Assembly (NCBI GenBank): GCA_903825445.1
Contig: CAIKAS010000239.1
Coordinates: forward strand, 1-63,780
Origin: an uncultured Acidobacteriia bacterium
GTDB lineage: Bacteria; Acidobacteriota; Terriglobia; Bryobacterales; Bryobacteraceae
Direction: 5' to 3'
DNA length: 63,780 nt
Shown here: piece after piece, positions 10,133 to 19,137 of the stretch
How the letters are laid out: every line of letters begins with the position of its first letter
How positions within the stretch are numbered: position 1 is the first letter of the stretch
Program-made: the position numbers and the translations under genes
The notes under the pieces: generated by a model
Seen by the model: only the letters and a program-made list of their open reading frames with translations
Told to the model about the DNA's origin: nothing
Database searches by the model: none

Positions 10133-10486
10133 ATCGCTATTCCTTCCGAAATCCCCGATACGGTTATATTCCCACGAAAGACCCTTCTGTGCCAGCCCCG
10201 ACCTGAGGAGGAGGTGCGCGTGTGCGCCCAAGACTGAGCGATCTTACGCAATTCCCCGCAATGATGCCGGACCTCGCATCACTATTAACGAAGATTCGCG
10301 CCAAACAGCATGGATCGCCAAAATGGCAGGACGCTTGCAATCGACTCAGGCCTATGAAGTATCTGATGATTCTTCTCGCCGTAGTAGTCGTTGGCCTGGC
10401 GCTCCTCGCGCCTCAGCGACTGGATCTGTTTCCAGAAAGACCGTACTCCGGGGCATACGCGGGAAACTGAAGAGACGTACGGGCGA
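10133..10486. other. Intergenic region upstream of the DUF1800 gene
   Basis: About 350 bases. The left part should carry the promoter of the minus-strand DUF1800 unit; a TATAAC hexamer can be read on that strand at about 10160. The right part carries a short open frame listed separately at low confidence. Nothing else stands out. Confidence 0.4.
10354..10470 (+). CDS. Possible 38-residue single-span membrane peptide
   Basis: A short frame starting ATG encodes MKYLMILLAVVVVGLALLAP followed by QRLDLFPERPYSGAYAGN: one strong hydrophobic helix with a basic N-terminus and a short hydrophilic tail. An in-frame upstream GTG would extend it to 82 residues, but the extra part looks random. There is no good ribosome site before the ATG. 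It converges on the coiled-coil gene that ends 17 bases away. It may be a real small membrane protein or chance. Confidence 0.25.
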   Translation: MKYLMILLAVVVVGLALLAPQRLDLFPERPYSGAYAGN

Positions 10487-11383
10487 TCATTTGGCCGATC
10501 TTTTCACTGCCTCGGCACAGCGCAGGATTGCGTCCTCAGGGTTGCGCCCTTCTTTGCTGCCATACAGAAGGCTGATCTGCCCCCCATTCCACGCGAATGA
10601 ACAGACGGAGACCCCTTGGGTAGCGTTTTCCTTGTGCACCTTTCGGAGCACGTCATCGGGATTAGCTCCTTTGAAATTACCGAGCGCGTCGTCCAGATTT
10701 CCGAGGGCTTCCGAAAAGTCCTGCGTCCCGGCCGACCCCGTGAGACGGGATAAGGGTGCGGATGGGTGTTGCAGCATTGTCGGCTGCTCTGTCAATTGCC
10801 TGGGCGACGATGTCGCAATTGGCGCCACGGGGGCCGGTTCGGAATCGGCTTGTGGGGCAGTATCGTCTCTTGCGGCGGGCGAGTTGAGTTTTCTCAGACC
10901 CGCAGCCGCAAGGGTGCAAACGGTGACGAAGACCAGGGCCGCCGCGAACCACTTCTTTCCTGAAACACCAGTCGCGACTGGGACGTACTGGACACGTCGA
11001 ATAGCTACTGCAGCCGGCAGCGCGCGTTTCACATTCGACAACTGTTCGCGCGTGCGCTGAAGTTCAACGAGCAACCGTTGGCTGTCGGCTTCGTGCAACT
11101 TCACCTGTTGCTGAGCTGTAACGGCAGTTGCGTGTGCCGACTTTCTCGCCGCCTCCTGTTCGGCTAGAAGACGTTTGAGTTGTTCGACTTCAAGACGTGC
11201 GTTCTCAGCCGCCTGCCCGTTCCGTTCCCGCCGGAGCCGGGAAAAAGCTTCCATTTCGAGACCGGACTCGCGGTCTGCAAAGTCTGGTGACGTGTCGGGT
11301 GGCCTCTCGGACGCGACCTCCAGGCCTGAAGCTGCGCGCATTGATCGAATCAACGACAGGACGCCTTCGTCTGATCTGGGCAT
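10487..11383 (-). CDS. Hypothetical single-span protein with coiled coil
   Basis: A 298-residue protein I cannot assign to a family. Residues about 48-120 are charged and alanine/glutamine-rich with heptad character (ENARLEVEQLKRLLAEQEAA), predicting a cytoplasmic coiled coil. Residues about 145-162 (WFAAALVFVTVCTLAAAG) form a membrane segment. A low-complexity Pro/Ser/Ala linker follows, then a folded C-terminal domain with VCSFAWNGGQISLLYGSKEG and a second cysteine (ILRCAEAV) that could pair with the first if the domain is periplasmic. The shape suggests a structural or sensing protein crossing the inner membrane. It stands alone. Confidence 0.65.
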   Translation of the reverse strand: MPRSDEGVLSLIRSMRAASGLEVASERPPDTSPDFADRESGLEMEAFSRLRRERNGQAAENARLEVEQLKRLLAEQEAARKSAHATAVTAQQQVKLHEADSQRLLVELQRTREQLSNVKRALPAAVAIRRVQYVPVATGVSGKKWFAAALVFVTVCTLAAAGLRKLNSPAARDDTAPQADSEPAPVAPIATSSPRQLTEQPTMLQHPSAPLSRLTGSAGTQDFSEALGNLDDALGNFKGANPDDVLRKVHKENATQGVSVCSFAWNGGQISLLYGSKEGRNPEDAILRCAEAVKRSAK

Positions 11384-11445
11384 ATGAGCGGGTCGTTCCT
11401 GAACGCGAAGTGATTCTGAAAGGAACTTATCGACCCTGAACGCAA

Positions 11446-12231
11446 CTACTTGAGATCAGCGCTGCCGGAGGCCTTCATGAAACCGCTCATACCGCTGCCG
11501 GTTGAAGACAGTTCGTCGTTTCGTGCGTCGTCGAGCGCCAGAAGCCTCCGGCCCAGAGGACTGAGCCGCGCCTGGACCTCTGGCCGGACGAGCCGTTTTT
11601 GGTACTGTTGCTGAGGTTTGTCTCCACGTGTGAAGTAGACATGCATGGCTCGCCGCTGCCGATCGGTGAAATTCTCGCTGCCGCCGTGCCAGACGTGGGC
11701 ATTCATCACGACGACATCGCCAGCCTTCCCGGTCACGAGGATTTCGCCGTCGGGTTGCTCTCCAGGTTGCGGAGCGCGACCCCACTTGTGCGAGCCCGGC
11801 ACAACACGCAGCGCTCCATTCGATTCCGTAAAGTCGTCCAACATCCAAACTGAATTGCATACGGAGTTGCCATGCTCATCCGGGAGAGCGCCGCTATCGA
11901 CGTGAAGGGGCTGCGCACAGCCGTTGTGAGGATTCGCCGAACGTATGTTCAGGCTGCTGAGTTTGAAATCCGGCCCCAGAACGATCTCGACGCCTTCCAG
12001 AACCTCGGGAGTTTCGATCACTTCTTCAAAGATCCGGCCTTTATCGACAGCATTGGCAATGCGGCGGGCACCCGGTTCGGTGCGGAATTCACTGCCGGCA
12101 GAATCACCTTCCAGAGCGAACAGTTGTTCGATGCGGCCGTTGAAGCTGGCCACTTGTTCAGGCGACATGAGTGCCGGGAAGATGAGGAATCCCTGGGACT
12201 CCAATTGTTGCCGCGCGGCGGAACTAAGCAT
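11446..12231 (-). CDS. Phytanoyl-CoA dioxygenase (PhyH) family protein
   Basis: A 261-residue Fe(II)/2-oxoglutarate oxygenase of the PhyH family. The iron-binding HxD is seen as PLHVDSG (H110, D112); the distal histidine lies in NAHVWHGGSENFTDRQRRAM, with a nearby arginine for 2-oxoglutarate. LRVVPGSHKWG between them is typical of the family. ATG at 12231 is preferred over the upstream GTG at 12240 because a GAGGTGG ribosome site lies 5-6 bases before it. Bacterial PhyH proteins hydroxylate many small molecules, so the substrate cannot be read here. It is divergent from the DUF6807 gene, 90 bases away. Confidence 0.88.
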   Translation of the reverse strand: MLSSAARQQLESQGFLIFPALMSPEQVASFNGRIEQLFALEGDSAGSEFRTEPGARRIANAVDKGRIFEEVIETPEVLEGVEIVLGPDFKLSSLNIRSANPHNGCAQPLHVDSGALPDEHGNSVCNSVWMLDDFTESNGALRVVPGSHKWGRAPQPGEQPDGEILVTGKAGDVVVMNAHVWHGGSENFTDRQRRAMHVYFTRGDKPQQQYQKRLVRPEVQARLSPLGRRLLALDDARNDELSSTGSGMSGFMKASGSADLK

Positions 12232-12307
12232 CTTTTCCACCTCAGGCTATCACGTTCGAACAAACTGGCTATTCCGCGAGCGCTGTTTCCCGAAGCCGTA
12301 AACTGTG

Positions 12308-12321
12308 GTTTACTGGTAAAC
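12308..12321. promoter_or_regulatory. Perfect palindrome abutting a start codon (possible operator)
   Basis: GTTTAC-TG-GTAAAC is a perfect 6-2-6 inverted repeat ending one base before the ATG of the DUF6807 gene. It resembles operators of LacI-family sugar regulators. Its position leaves no room for a ribosome site, so the gene may be read from a leaderless transcript. The regulator is not in the window. Confidence 0.4.
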
Positions 12322-13296
12322 ATGTGTAAATTGCCGATTCTCCTCGTGCTGGCGACCCTGCCGCTCGCTGCCCAAGTCAAGATCACGAAGGGCAACAATC
12401 AAATCTCTGTCGAAATCGACGGCAAGCCCTATACGACGTATTTTTACGGGCCGGATGTTGCGAAACCTTATCTCTACCCGCTGCGGGCACCGTCCGGCGT
12501 TTCCGTGACGCGCTCGTTCCCCATGGCTACAGTTGCGGGCGAATCGACCGACCATCAGCATCAGCGCGCCGTCTGGTTCGCGCATTCCAAGGTGAACGGC
12601 TACGACTACTGGAACAACGAGTTCTCCTACAAGGGTGACAAGATGGGCCACATCTTCGTCACCAACGTCTCGAAGGCCGAGGGCGGCGCGAAGACCGGCG
12701 AAATCGATAACACCGCCGAGTGGAAGCAGATGGACGGCAAGGTGGTCCTGATCGAAGACCGCAAGATGATTTTCCATGCTGGCGGGCCGAATCGCGTGAT
12801 CGATTTCGACTTCACGCTGACAGCGAAAGAAGAAGCGACATTTGAGGACGAGAAGGACGGCGTGTTCGGTATTCGGGTGGCTTCGGAGCTGGAAGAGGAG
12901 AACGCCCCCGGCACCAAGACCCAGCCGAAGGAACCCCTGCGGACCGGCATCATGACCTGCGCCGACGGCAAACAGAAAGAAGCGGCATGTTGGGGTACGC
13001 GCGCCGACTGGATGGATTATTCCGGGACGGTGGCGGGCGAAAAGGTGGGCATCGCAATTATGGACCATCCGGAAAACCCCGGGCATCCGACCTACTGGCA
13101 TGCGCGCGGCTACGGACTCTTTGCCGCTAACATTTTCGGGCGCAATGCGTTTACTAATAAGAAGGAACCTCTTGGGAATCTGACCCTGAAACCGGGCGAG
13201 AAGCTGCATTTCCGGTATCGTGTGGTGATTCATCCGGGCACGCTGGCGGATGCGAAAATTGCGGATTTGTATAAGGCTTACTCGGCGGGCAAATAG
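12322..13296 (+). CDS. DUF6807/PmoA-like secreted protein
   Basis: A 324-residue exported protein, signal peptide MCKLPILLVLATLPLAAQ. It matches the DUF6807 family (often called PmoA family in automatic annotation): GKPYTTYFYGPDVAKPYLYP at the mature N-terminus, TDHQHQRAVWFAHSKVNGYD with the conserved histidines, and a C-terminal MDHPENPGHPTYWHARGYGL segment. The family occurs with sugar-degradation genes in Acidobacteria and Planctomycetes and folds as a beta sandwich; activity is not established. The ATG at 12322 is set by the signal peptide; an in-frame extension upstream is antisense to the dioxygenase gene and is ignored. Confidence 0.85.
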   Translation: MCKLPILLVLATLPLAAQVKITKGNNQISVEIDGKPYTTYFYGPDVAKPYLYPLRAPSGVSVTRSFPMATVAGESTDHQHQRAVWFAHSKVNGYDYWNNEFSYKGDKMGHIFVTNVSKAEGGAKTGEIDNTAEWKQMDGKVVLIEDRKMIFHAGGPNRVIDFDFTLTAKEEATFEDEKDGVFGIRVASELEEENAPGTKTQPKEPLRTGIMTCADGKQKEAACWGTRADWMDYSGTVAGEKVGIAIMDHPENPGHPTYWHARGYGLFAANIFGRNAFTNKKEPLGNLTLKPGEKLHFRYRVVIHPGTLADAKIADLYKAYSAGK

Positions 13297-13355
13297 GGTC
13301 CTGACGCAACCAATTCGTCGCCCCGCCGTAAACTTAGTCAAGGAGTTTTGAAACT

Positions 13356-16082
13356 ATGGTTCGGCGTACTTTGCTGTTTGCCGTTGTCTTTGTTTTTGCC
13401 GGTGTGGCGCAAACACTGCCACCGGGCGTCACCAAAGGGCCCTCCATGGCCGGCATCACGGAATATGCGTATCCGAACGGACTGCGCGTGCTGTTGATGC
13501 CGGATGCTTCGAGCACCAAGCTTTCCGTCAATATGGTCTATCTGGTGGGTTCGCGCCATGAGGGCTACGGCGAAACCGGTATGGCGCATCTGCTGGAGCA
13601 CATGAATATCATCCTTTCAAAAGATGGCCGGAACATCAAGAAAGAGATGACGGACCATGGCGCGCAGTGGAACGCCAGCACGAGCTACGACCGGACCAAC
13701 TACTTTGAAACGATCAACGCCTCCGACGACAATCTGCGATGGGCGCTGGGCCTTGAAGCTACCCGCATGGTAAACATGCGGATTGAAAAGGCACTGCTCG
13801 ACACGGAAATGACGGTGGTGCGCAACGAATTCGAGATGGGCGAAAACAATGCGGCCCGCGTGCTCAGCGAACGTGTCGCATCCACAGCGTATCTTTGGCA
13901 CAACTACGGAAAATCGACGATTGGCTCATTAGCGGATATCGAGAAAGTGCCGATTGACCGGCTGGCCGCCTTCTATCACAAGTACTATCGGCCGGATAAC
14001 GCTGTGCTGGTCGTGGGCGGCCCGATCGATCCTGCTAAAACACTGGCCATGGTAGCGGCCACGGTCGGCACGATTCCGCGACCAGAGACGAAACTCGATG
14101 CCACCTACACGACCGAACCTGCGCAGGATGGCGAGCGCACTGTTGAACTGCGCCGCGTGGGGAACGGACAGAACCTGATCATGGCATATCACGGTCCGGC
14201 GATGGCGCATCCTGATTCGGGTGAACTCGAAGTACTCGGCGAGATTCTGGATGGTCAGGGTGGCACGGGTCGTCTGTACAAAGCGCTGGTGGATACGAAG
14301 AAGGCTATGGCGATCAGCGTAGGAAATGAGGAGCTGTTCGATCCGGGGCTAATCGAGCTTTCCGCCAGACTTAGCAACGATCAAAAGCTGGACGATGTGA
14401 AACAGACGATCCTCGCGACACTCAAGGGACTGGTTGCGGAACCGCCGACCCAGGAAGAAGTCGATCGCGCGAAGACGCAAATTGTCCAGCGCATGGATCG
14501 GGGATTCTCAAATACGCAGGCGATGGTTACCGAAGAAATGACCGAAGCCGTGGCGGATGGCGATTGGCGACTGCTGTTCACCAACTTCGAGGAGATCAAG
14601 CGCACTACGCCGGAGGATATCGTTCGGCTGGCCAAATTCTATTTCAAAGATTCCAATCTTACGGTGGGAGAGTTCATTCCGGAGGCCGCGCCTGAGCGCA
14701 CGGTGGTGCCTGAAGCGCCGTCCATCGACAAGCTGCTGACTGAATATAAGCCGAGCGTTACAGTGCAGGATGGCGAAGTTCTGGACCCTTCGCCGGCAGT
14801 CGTGGAGAAGCGCATTATTCGAACGAAGCTGCCAGGCGGACTGCGTCTGGCTCTGTTGCCGAAAGCCACACGGGGCAACCTTGTGGAAGCACGGTTGACA
14901 CTGCGCTTCGGTGACGAGAAGTCGCTCGTCGGGAAGAATGCGGCCGCCGAACTGGCTGGCGCGCTGCTGATGCGTGGCACCAGGAACAAGAACCGGCAAC
15001 AGGTCCAGGATGCGATCCAGAAGCTGAACGCCAGAATACAGGTGGGCGGCTCGCTGGGCACGGCATCGGGGTCGATCCAGACTACTGCCGAGAATCTGAT
15101 TCCAGCTCTACAGTTAGTAGCGGAACTTCTGAAAGAGCCGGCATTCCCCGAGGCCGATTTCGAGCAAATTCGGCAGCAGCAGATCACGGCGATTGAGCGG
15201 GGACGCACGGAGCCCGAAGCGGTGGCGGCCCAGGCAATTCAGGCGAACCTGAGTCCGTTCCCGCGCAGCGATGTGCGGCATGTGCGGACGATCGACGAGC
15301 GAATTGAAGACCTGAAAAAGGTCACTCTGGACGACGTGAAGCAATATTATTCGCAATTCTATGGCGCATCGCAGGGAGACCTGATTGTCGTTGGCCCGGT
15401 GAAGGCGGATGAAGTTCAGAAAGCTGTGAGCGATTTGTTCGGGACGTGGAAGAGCCGGAGTCCGTTCGTCCACATCGATACGAAGTATCTGCCGGTTACG
15501 CCGATCAATACGAAGATTGAGACGCCGGACAAAGAGAATGCTCAGTTCTTCGCGGGCCTGCGAATTCAGATGCGCGACACGGATCCGGACTATGCCGCCA
15601 TGGTGATGGCGAATTACATCATGGGTGGCGACATCGCGTCGCGCTGGTCGGATCGCATTCGCAACAAGGAGGGCCTGAGTTACGACGTTCGCAGCTCATT
15701 CTCCGCTCCCACATTTGGCGATGCAGCGCTGCTTCAGGGAAGCATTATCAGCAATCCGAAGAACTCCCCGAAGGCGGAGGCAAGTTTTCGCGACGAGCTG
15801 AAAAAAACCCTGGCAGAAGGCTTCACGCAGAAGGAACTCGATGCGGCGAAGACTGCGTTTCACGATGCGCGGGTACTGGGGCGTTCGGGTGATGCGCAGA
15901 TTCTGAGCCTCATCGGAGTTCGTTCCGATCAGGACAGAACGCTCGACTGGGACGTGCAGATGGACGCCAAGTTGGCGGCGCTGACGCTCGATCAGGTGAA
16001 CGCGGCATTCCGAAAGCATGTGTCGAACGAGATCTCGATCGTGCAGGCAGGGGATTTCAAGAAGGCTGGCGTTTTCCAGTAG
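13356..16082 (+). CDS. M16 family zinc metallopeptidase, two fused domains, exported
   Basis: A 908-residue insulinase/pitrilysin-type peptidase with a signal peptide (MVRRTLLFAVVFVFAGVAQ). The first M16 domain has the inverted zinc motif HLLEH (H78, E81, H82) and the distal glutamate in VVRNEFEMGEN (E158). The second domain starts near residue 490 (LPGGLRLALLPKATRGNLVE), lacks HxxEH, and carries the substrate-binding R/Y region SRWSDRIRNKEGLSYDVRSS. This is the usual active-plus-inactive pair in one chain rather than two genes. AAGGAG stands 10 bases before the ATG. It probably degrades peptides in the periplasm. Its 3' end overlaps the convergent CHAD gene by 26 bases. Confidence 0.94.
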   Translation: MVRRTLLFAVVFVFAGVAQTLPPGVTKGPSMAGITEYAYPNGLRVLLMPDASSTKLSVNMVYLVGSRHEGYGETGMAHLLEHMNIILSKDGRNIKKEMTDHGAQWNASTSYDRTNYFETINASDDNLRWALGLEATRMVNMRIEKALLDTEMTVVRNEFEMGENNAARVLSERVASTAYLWHNYGKSTIGSLADIEKVPIDRLAAFYHKYYRPDNAVLVVGGPIDPAKTLAMVAATVGTIPRPETKLDATYTTEPAQDGERTVELRRVGNGQNLIMAYHGPAMAHPDSGELEVLGEILDGQGGTGRLYKALVDTKKAMAISVGNEELFDPGLIELSARLSNDQKLDDVKQTILATLKGLVAEPPTQEEVDRAKTQIVQRMDRGFSNTQAMVTEEMTEAVADGDWRLLFTNFEEIKRTTPEDIVRLAKFYFKDSNLTVGEFIPEAAPERTVVPEAPSIDKLLTEYKPSVTVQDGEVLDPSPAVVEKRIIRTKLPGGLRLALLPKATRGNLVEARLTLRFGDEKSLVGKNAAAELAGALLMRGTRNKNRQQVQDAIQKLNARIQVGGSLGTASGSIQTTAENLIPALQLVAELLKEPAFPEADFEQIRQQQITAIERGRTEPEAVAAQAIQANLSPFPRSDVRHVRTIDERIEDLKKVTLDDVKQYYSQFYGASQGDLIVVGPVKADEVQKAVSDLFGTWKSRSPFVHIDTKYLPVTPINTKIETPDKENAQFFAGLRIQMRDTDPDYAAMVMANYIMGGDIASRWSDRIRNKEGLSYDVRSSFSAPTFGDAALLQGSIISNPKNSPKAEASFRDELKKTLAEGFTQKELDAAKTAFHDARVLGRSGDAQILSLIGVRSDQDRTLDWDVQMDAKLAALTLDQVNAAFRKHVSNEISIVQAGDFKKAGVFQ

Positions 16083-17052
16083 GACGCGGCGACCGACCGG
16101 CTTGCCCGGCTGTTTTGCCGGTAATTTTGCCGTTGAGCGTGGACGGCACCTTTCGCAGAGTGTCTTTCCACTGCCGCAAAATGGCCGTGTTTGCAAATTC
16201 AGCCGTGTAATGATGACGGAACTGCTCTGTCTTCTTTCGCTGCCTCTTTTTCAGAGCGGTGAGAACCTCTTTACCGACCGGGTCTTTACCGTCTTTGTCG
16301 GACTTCACACGCGCGGCCTTTTGGCGGTGCAGCATGCGGCGGACCGTAGCGCAATCGTTGATGTCGCCGAGCAGTGCCTGGACGTCCTTCAGTTGTTCAA
16401 GAAGGCCAGAGATTGACGCTCCATAGAGCGTCGCGAACAGATCGAGCGTGTAGCGCAGATTCTTAGCGCCGATGCGAAACGTGTGGATCTCCTCCACTGA
16501 GGCGTCTTCGCGGGCGGCCTCTTTACCGAAGCGGAAGTGTTCGGACGCCATTTTCGGGAGTATGCGTTTCGCCAGCGTATAAACGGGGGCCGCGCAGAAA
16601 CGGGCGTCGTCGTGATTGCCCGCTTTGTTTGTTTTCTCGGAATTGAGGGCTTTGCGCCACGCAGTGGACAGTCCCCGCTCCGCCCAGCGCTGCAATGACG
16701 CGGAAAGCGTGAGCGCAGCTTCCTCTCTGCGTTCGCGGAACTCATGAAGCATATCGCCCGATTGCGGGACGGCCATTTTCGCCAGAACGCGCATCGCTAT
16801 GTCATGGTCGCGCACGACGCCTGCCTGCAGCATGATCCTCTTGAGCGCTCGCCGCATGCGGCGCGACTCAGCACGAGGGAAGGATGGTTTCAGAACTACA
16901 AGAGCACGCGCAAAACGGCGGACGGCAACCCGAAGATCGTGGACCTCATTGACGCCATGGGAACGGATGGTCCGGTTTACCTGGAGCGTCAGGGTCCGTA
17001 ACAGCTTCTCGCCCTGTTCTTTCGCGAACTGTCTGGCAGTCGGAGCAGACAC
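16057..17052 (-). CDS. CHAD domain-containing protein
   Basis: A protein of about 331 residues filled by a CHAD domain, an all-helical domain with conserved basic residues that binds polyphosphate. The signatures NEVHDLRVAVRRFARALVVL and EIHTFRIGAKNLRYTLDLF are the two half-repeats, each with the conserved His and Arg/Lys. The frame opens at TTG 17106, but the 18 residues before GTG 17052 look unlike the family, so I place the start at 17052 with little support from a ribosome site. No CYTH or polyphosphate kinase gene is adjacent. Its C-terminal codons overlap the end of the convergent M16 gene. Confidence 0.88.
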   Translation of the reverse strand: MSAPTARQFAKEQGEKLLRTLTLQVNRTIRSHGVNEVHDLRVAVRRFARALVVLKPSFPRAESRRMRRALKRIMLQAGVVRDHDIAMRVLAKMAVPQSGDMLHEFRERREEAALTLSASLQRWAERGLSTAWRKALNSEKTNKAGNHDDARFCAAPVYTLAKRILPKMASEHFRFGKEAAREDASVEEIHTFRIGAKNLRYTLDLFATLYGASISGLLEQLKDVQALLGDINDCATVRRMLHRQKAARVKSDKDGKDPVGKEVLTALKKRQRKKTEQFRHHYTAEFANTAILRQWKDTLRKVPSTLNGKITGKTAGQAGRSPRPTGKRQPS

Positions 17053-17157
17053 TCTGTTTGTTATCCACTTCCATCCTACGTTGTTTTGACGGAAGCAAAG
17101 TGACAACTGCGTGAATACCGCGAGAAAGAAAGGAGATATCGAACGACAGGAGTACGG

Positions 17158-18849
17158 CTATTCGGGTGGCGACGCCAGCCTTTTCAGGGTAGCGTTGGCC
17201 GTGCCGCCCGTGCTGATCGTGATTTTCTCGCCCGTGCCGGTGTTCTGCGCCAGCCAGTCGTCTTCGGCGAAGGGCACGGAATTGGCGTTATCGAATGCCC
17301 ACGCCCGGTACTCGCCTGTCGGGAGGAATTTGTTGGAAGCGTGCCCATCGTCGCCGGCGCCAATAATGCGCCTTACGCCGCCGGAGGCTGGCAGGAGCAG
17401 AACCTGTCCCGTCACAGGCTGGCCATCGGCATCGTTCACGGTGATATCCACACCGCCAACGTCATCACTGACCACGACTTCGATGGGACCCACCGCAGTG
17501 CCATCGACCGTGAAGCCTGTGTTCAGCACGTCCTGGCCATGAAGAGTGGCGGACTTCACGTAGGTCCCCTGTCCGTTGACATTGGCATTCATTCTGAACT
17601 GGCCGGCCGGAACGGGCGCGAAAGAGAAACTCACGTGATCCGCATCCCATTGGGCCTGGGGATTGGGGCCGTAAAATGGAGTGCCCTGCACCGCTGGCTG
17701 AAGACTCACGTTGACCATTGGATTGGTGCCGGTCTGCGCCGCAGTCGGAGAGAGAGCGAAACGAACGTTGCCACTGATTGAACCCGGGGACTGAACCGCT
17801 AGCACGACGTTATCGACATCGGAGTCGCCGATTTCGATTTGCAATTGGGCAGACGGCCCGTTCTGTTGAGGACCGTTAGAAGGGAAATTTGTGCGAAGCA
17901 TGTACGAGCCGGGCTGGATGCCTGCGATATCGAAAGTTCCGTCCGGCATCACCCGGCCACCTGCACCACCACCCATGCCGTTCTGAATTCTCATAAGCTG
18001 TACATTAGCGACAGGACCGTTGGCAGGGCCACCTGGCGACGGCGAGGGCAAGCCCGAAATACTTCCGCGAATGTGCACACCTCGGGTTGGCGTGAGGGTG
18101 AGGGCAGTGCGGAATTCGCGCCCGGCATCGATCTGAATGGTATTCGAGGTGGCCGTCGACGGAGGACCAGGAAAACAGGAATCGCGATAAACCATGGGCG
18201 GGCCGCCACCAACGGGGAAGGTGTTACGGCCCGACATCGCGCAAACAACGTAACGGCCGGGCACCAAGCCACCGATGCGAAAGTTTCCCTCGGCGTCGGT
18301 GGCAGTTCCGCCCTGATTGTTCAGTACGCGTTTGCCGTTTTGCACATTCGTACGCATGATCTGAATCCGGGCTGAGTCTACCGGGTCGCCATCGGAATCC
18401 CGTACGGTTCCTGCAATCACACCGCCGGGCATCAGAGAGATCCTGATGCCATTCACCGGTGAACCCGAAGTGAGCTGGATGATGTTGTTGGAACGCGACG
18501 CGGTAAGGGGGCCAAACTGGTTGTTCTGGATGAAGCCGTCTCGGGTCGCCTGTGGATAGAAGGTTCCGCAGGTTGCGTTAGCGATACTCCAGCGGCCCTG
18601 CGCGTCGGTGGCCGAACCGACCGCGTCCGGCCCGCCCATCGTAACCATTGCTTTGGGAATTGCTTCGCCGGTGATGGCGTTGACCACAGTGCCGCTGGCG
18701 GCGCAATCGTGCGGCGCATCGGCCTGAATGCCGCCTCCCCGCATGACTGGTCCGCCGATGGCGTTGCCGCCACGTCCGGCCTGGGCGTGCAGCGCCGAGA
18801 CTGCAAGGAGGCAACAGAGACTGAAGCGCAAGAGCATAACCGAATCCAT
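17158..18849 (-). CDS. Secreted protein with repeated carboxypeptidase-regulatory-like domains
   Basis: A 563-residue exported protein. ATG at 18849 gives a signal peptide (MDSVMLLRFSLCCLLAVSAL) ending HAQ; an upstream ATG adds 18 hydrophilic residues that would spoil it. At least three Ig-like carboxypeptidase-regulatory modules are visible: SGTVVNAITGEAIPKAMVTM near residue 50, IAGTVRDSDGDPVDSARIQI near 145, and a C-terminal VDITVNDADGQPVTGQVLLL module near 475, joined by Gly/Pro-rich linkers. It lacks an outer-membrane barrel. Such proteins are abundant in Acidobacteria and their role is not known; surface or periplasmic binding is likely. Confidence 0.8.
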   Translation of the reverse strand: MDSVMLLRFSLCCLLAVSALHAQAGRGGNAIGGPVMRGGGIQADAPHDCAASGTVVNAITGEAIPKAMVTMGGPDAVGSATDAQGRWSIANATCGTFYPQATRDGFIQNNQFGPLTASRSNNIIQLTSGSPVNGIRISLMPGGVIAGTVRDSDGDPVDSARIQIMRTNVQNGKRVLNNQGGTATDAEGNFRIGGLVPGRYVVCAMSGRNTFPVGGGPPMVYRDSCFPGPPSTATSNTIQIDAGREFRTALTLTPTRGVHIRGSISGLPSPSPGGPANGPVANVQLMRIQNGMGGGAGGRVMPDGTFDIAGIQPGSYMLRTNFPSNGPQQNGPSAQLQIEIGDSDVDNVVLAVQSPGSISGNVRFALSPTAAQTGTNPMVNVSLQPAVQGTPFYGPNPQAQWDADHVSFSFAPVPAGQFRMNANVNGQGTYVKSATLHGQDVLNTGFTVDGTAVGPIEVVVSDDVGGVDITVNDADGQPVTGQVLLLPASGGVRRIIGAGDDGHASNKFLPTGEYRAWAFDNANSVPFAEDDWLAQNTGTGEKITISTGGTANATLKRLASPPE

Positions 18850-19137
18850 CTTAACTCGAATTTCGTTCCGACATGCTGGCCGCTTTCGTGGCGATTCACA
18901 CATTTTTCACCTTCGTTTTGCTATACTCCGAGTGGATGGTAGCTTCCTTCCCCGCTTTCTCGCGGCTTCGCAGTTTCACGCACAGCGCACACCCCCGCGC
19001 GTCCCGTCTCACCCGCTCATGACAGATACGGTACGGGTTGCTTCCTTTTCGCTTCCTTTGTCATTTCAGTTCATTGATTCACGCCTGTCCGCTGCAAGTT
19101 TTCCAAATTTCACTCACGGAGGTTTATTTCAATCCAG

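Noticed and set aside
12310..13341. A 343-residue minus-strand open frame
   Set aside because: It is antisense to the DUF6807 gene, which has a signal peptide and family motifs.
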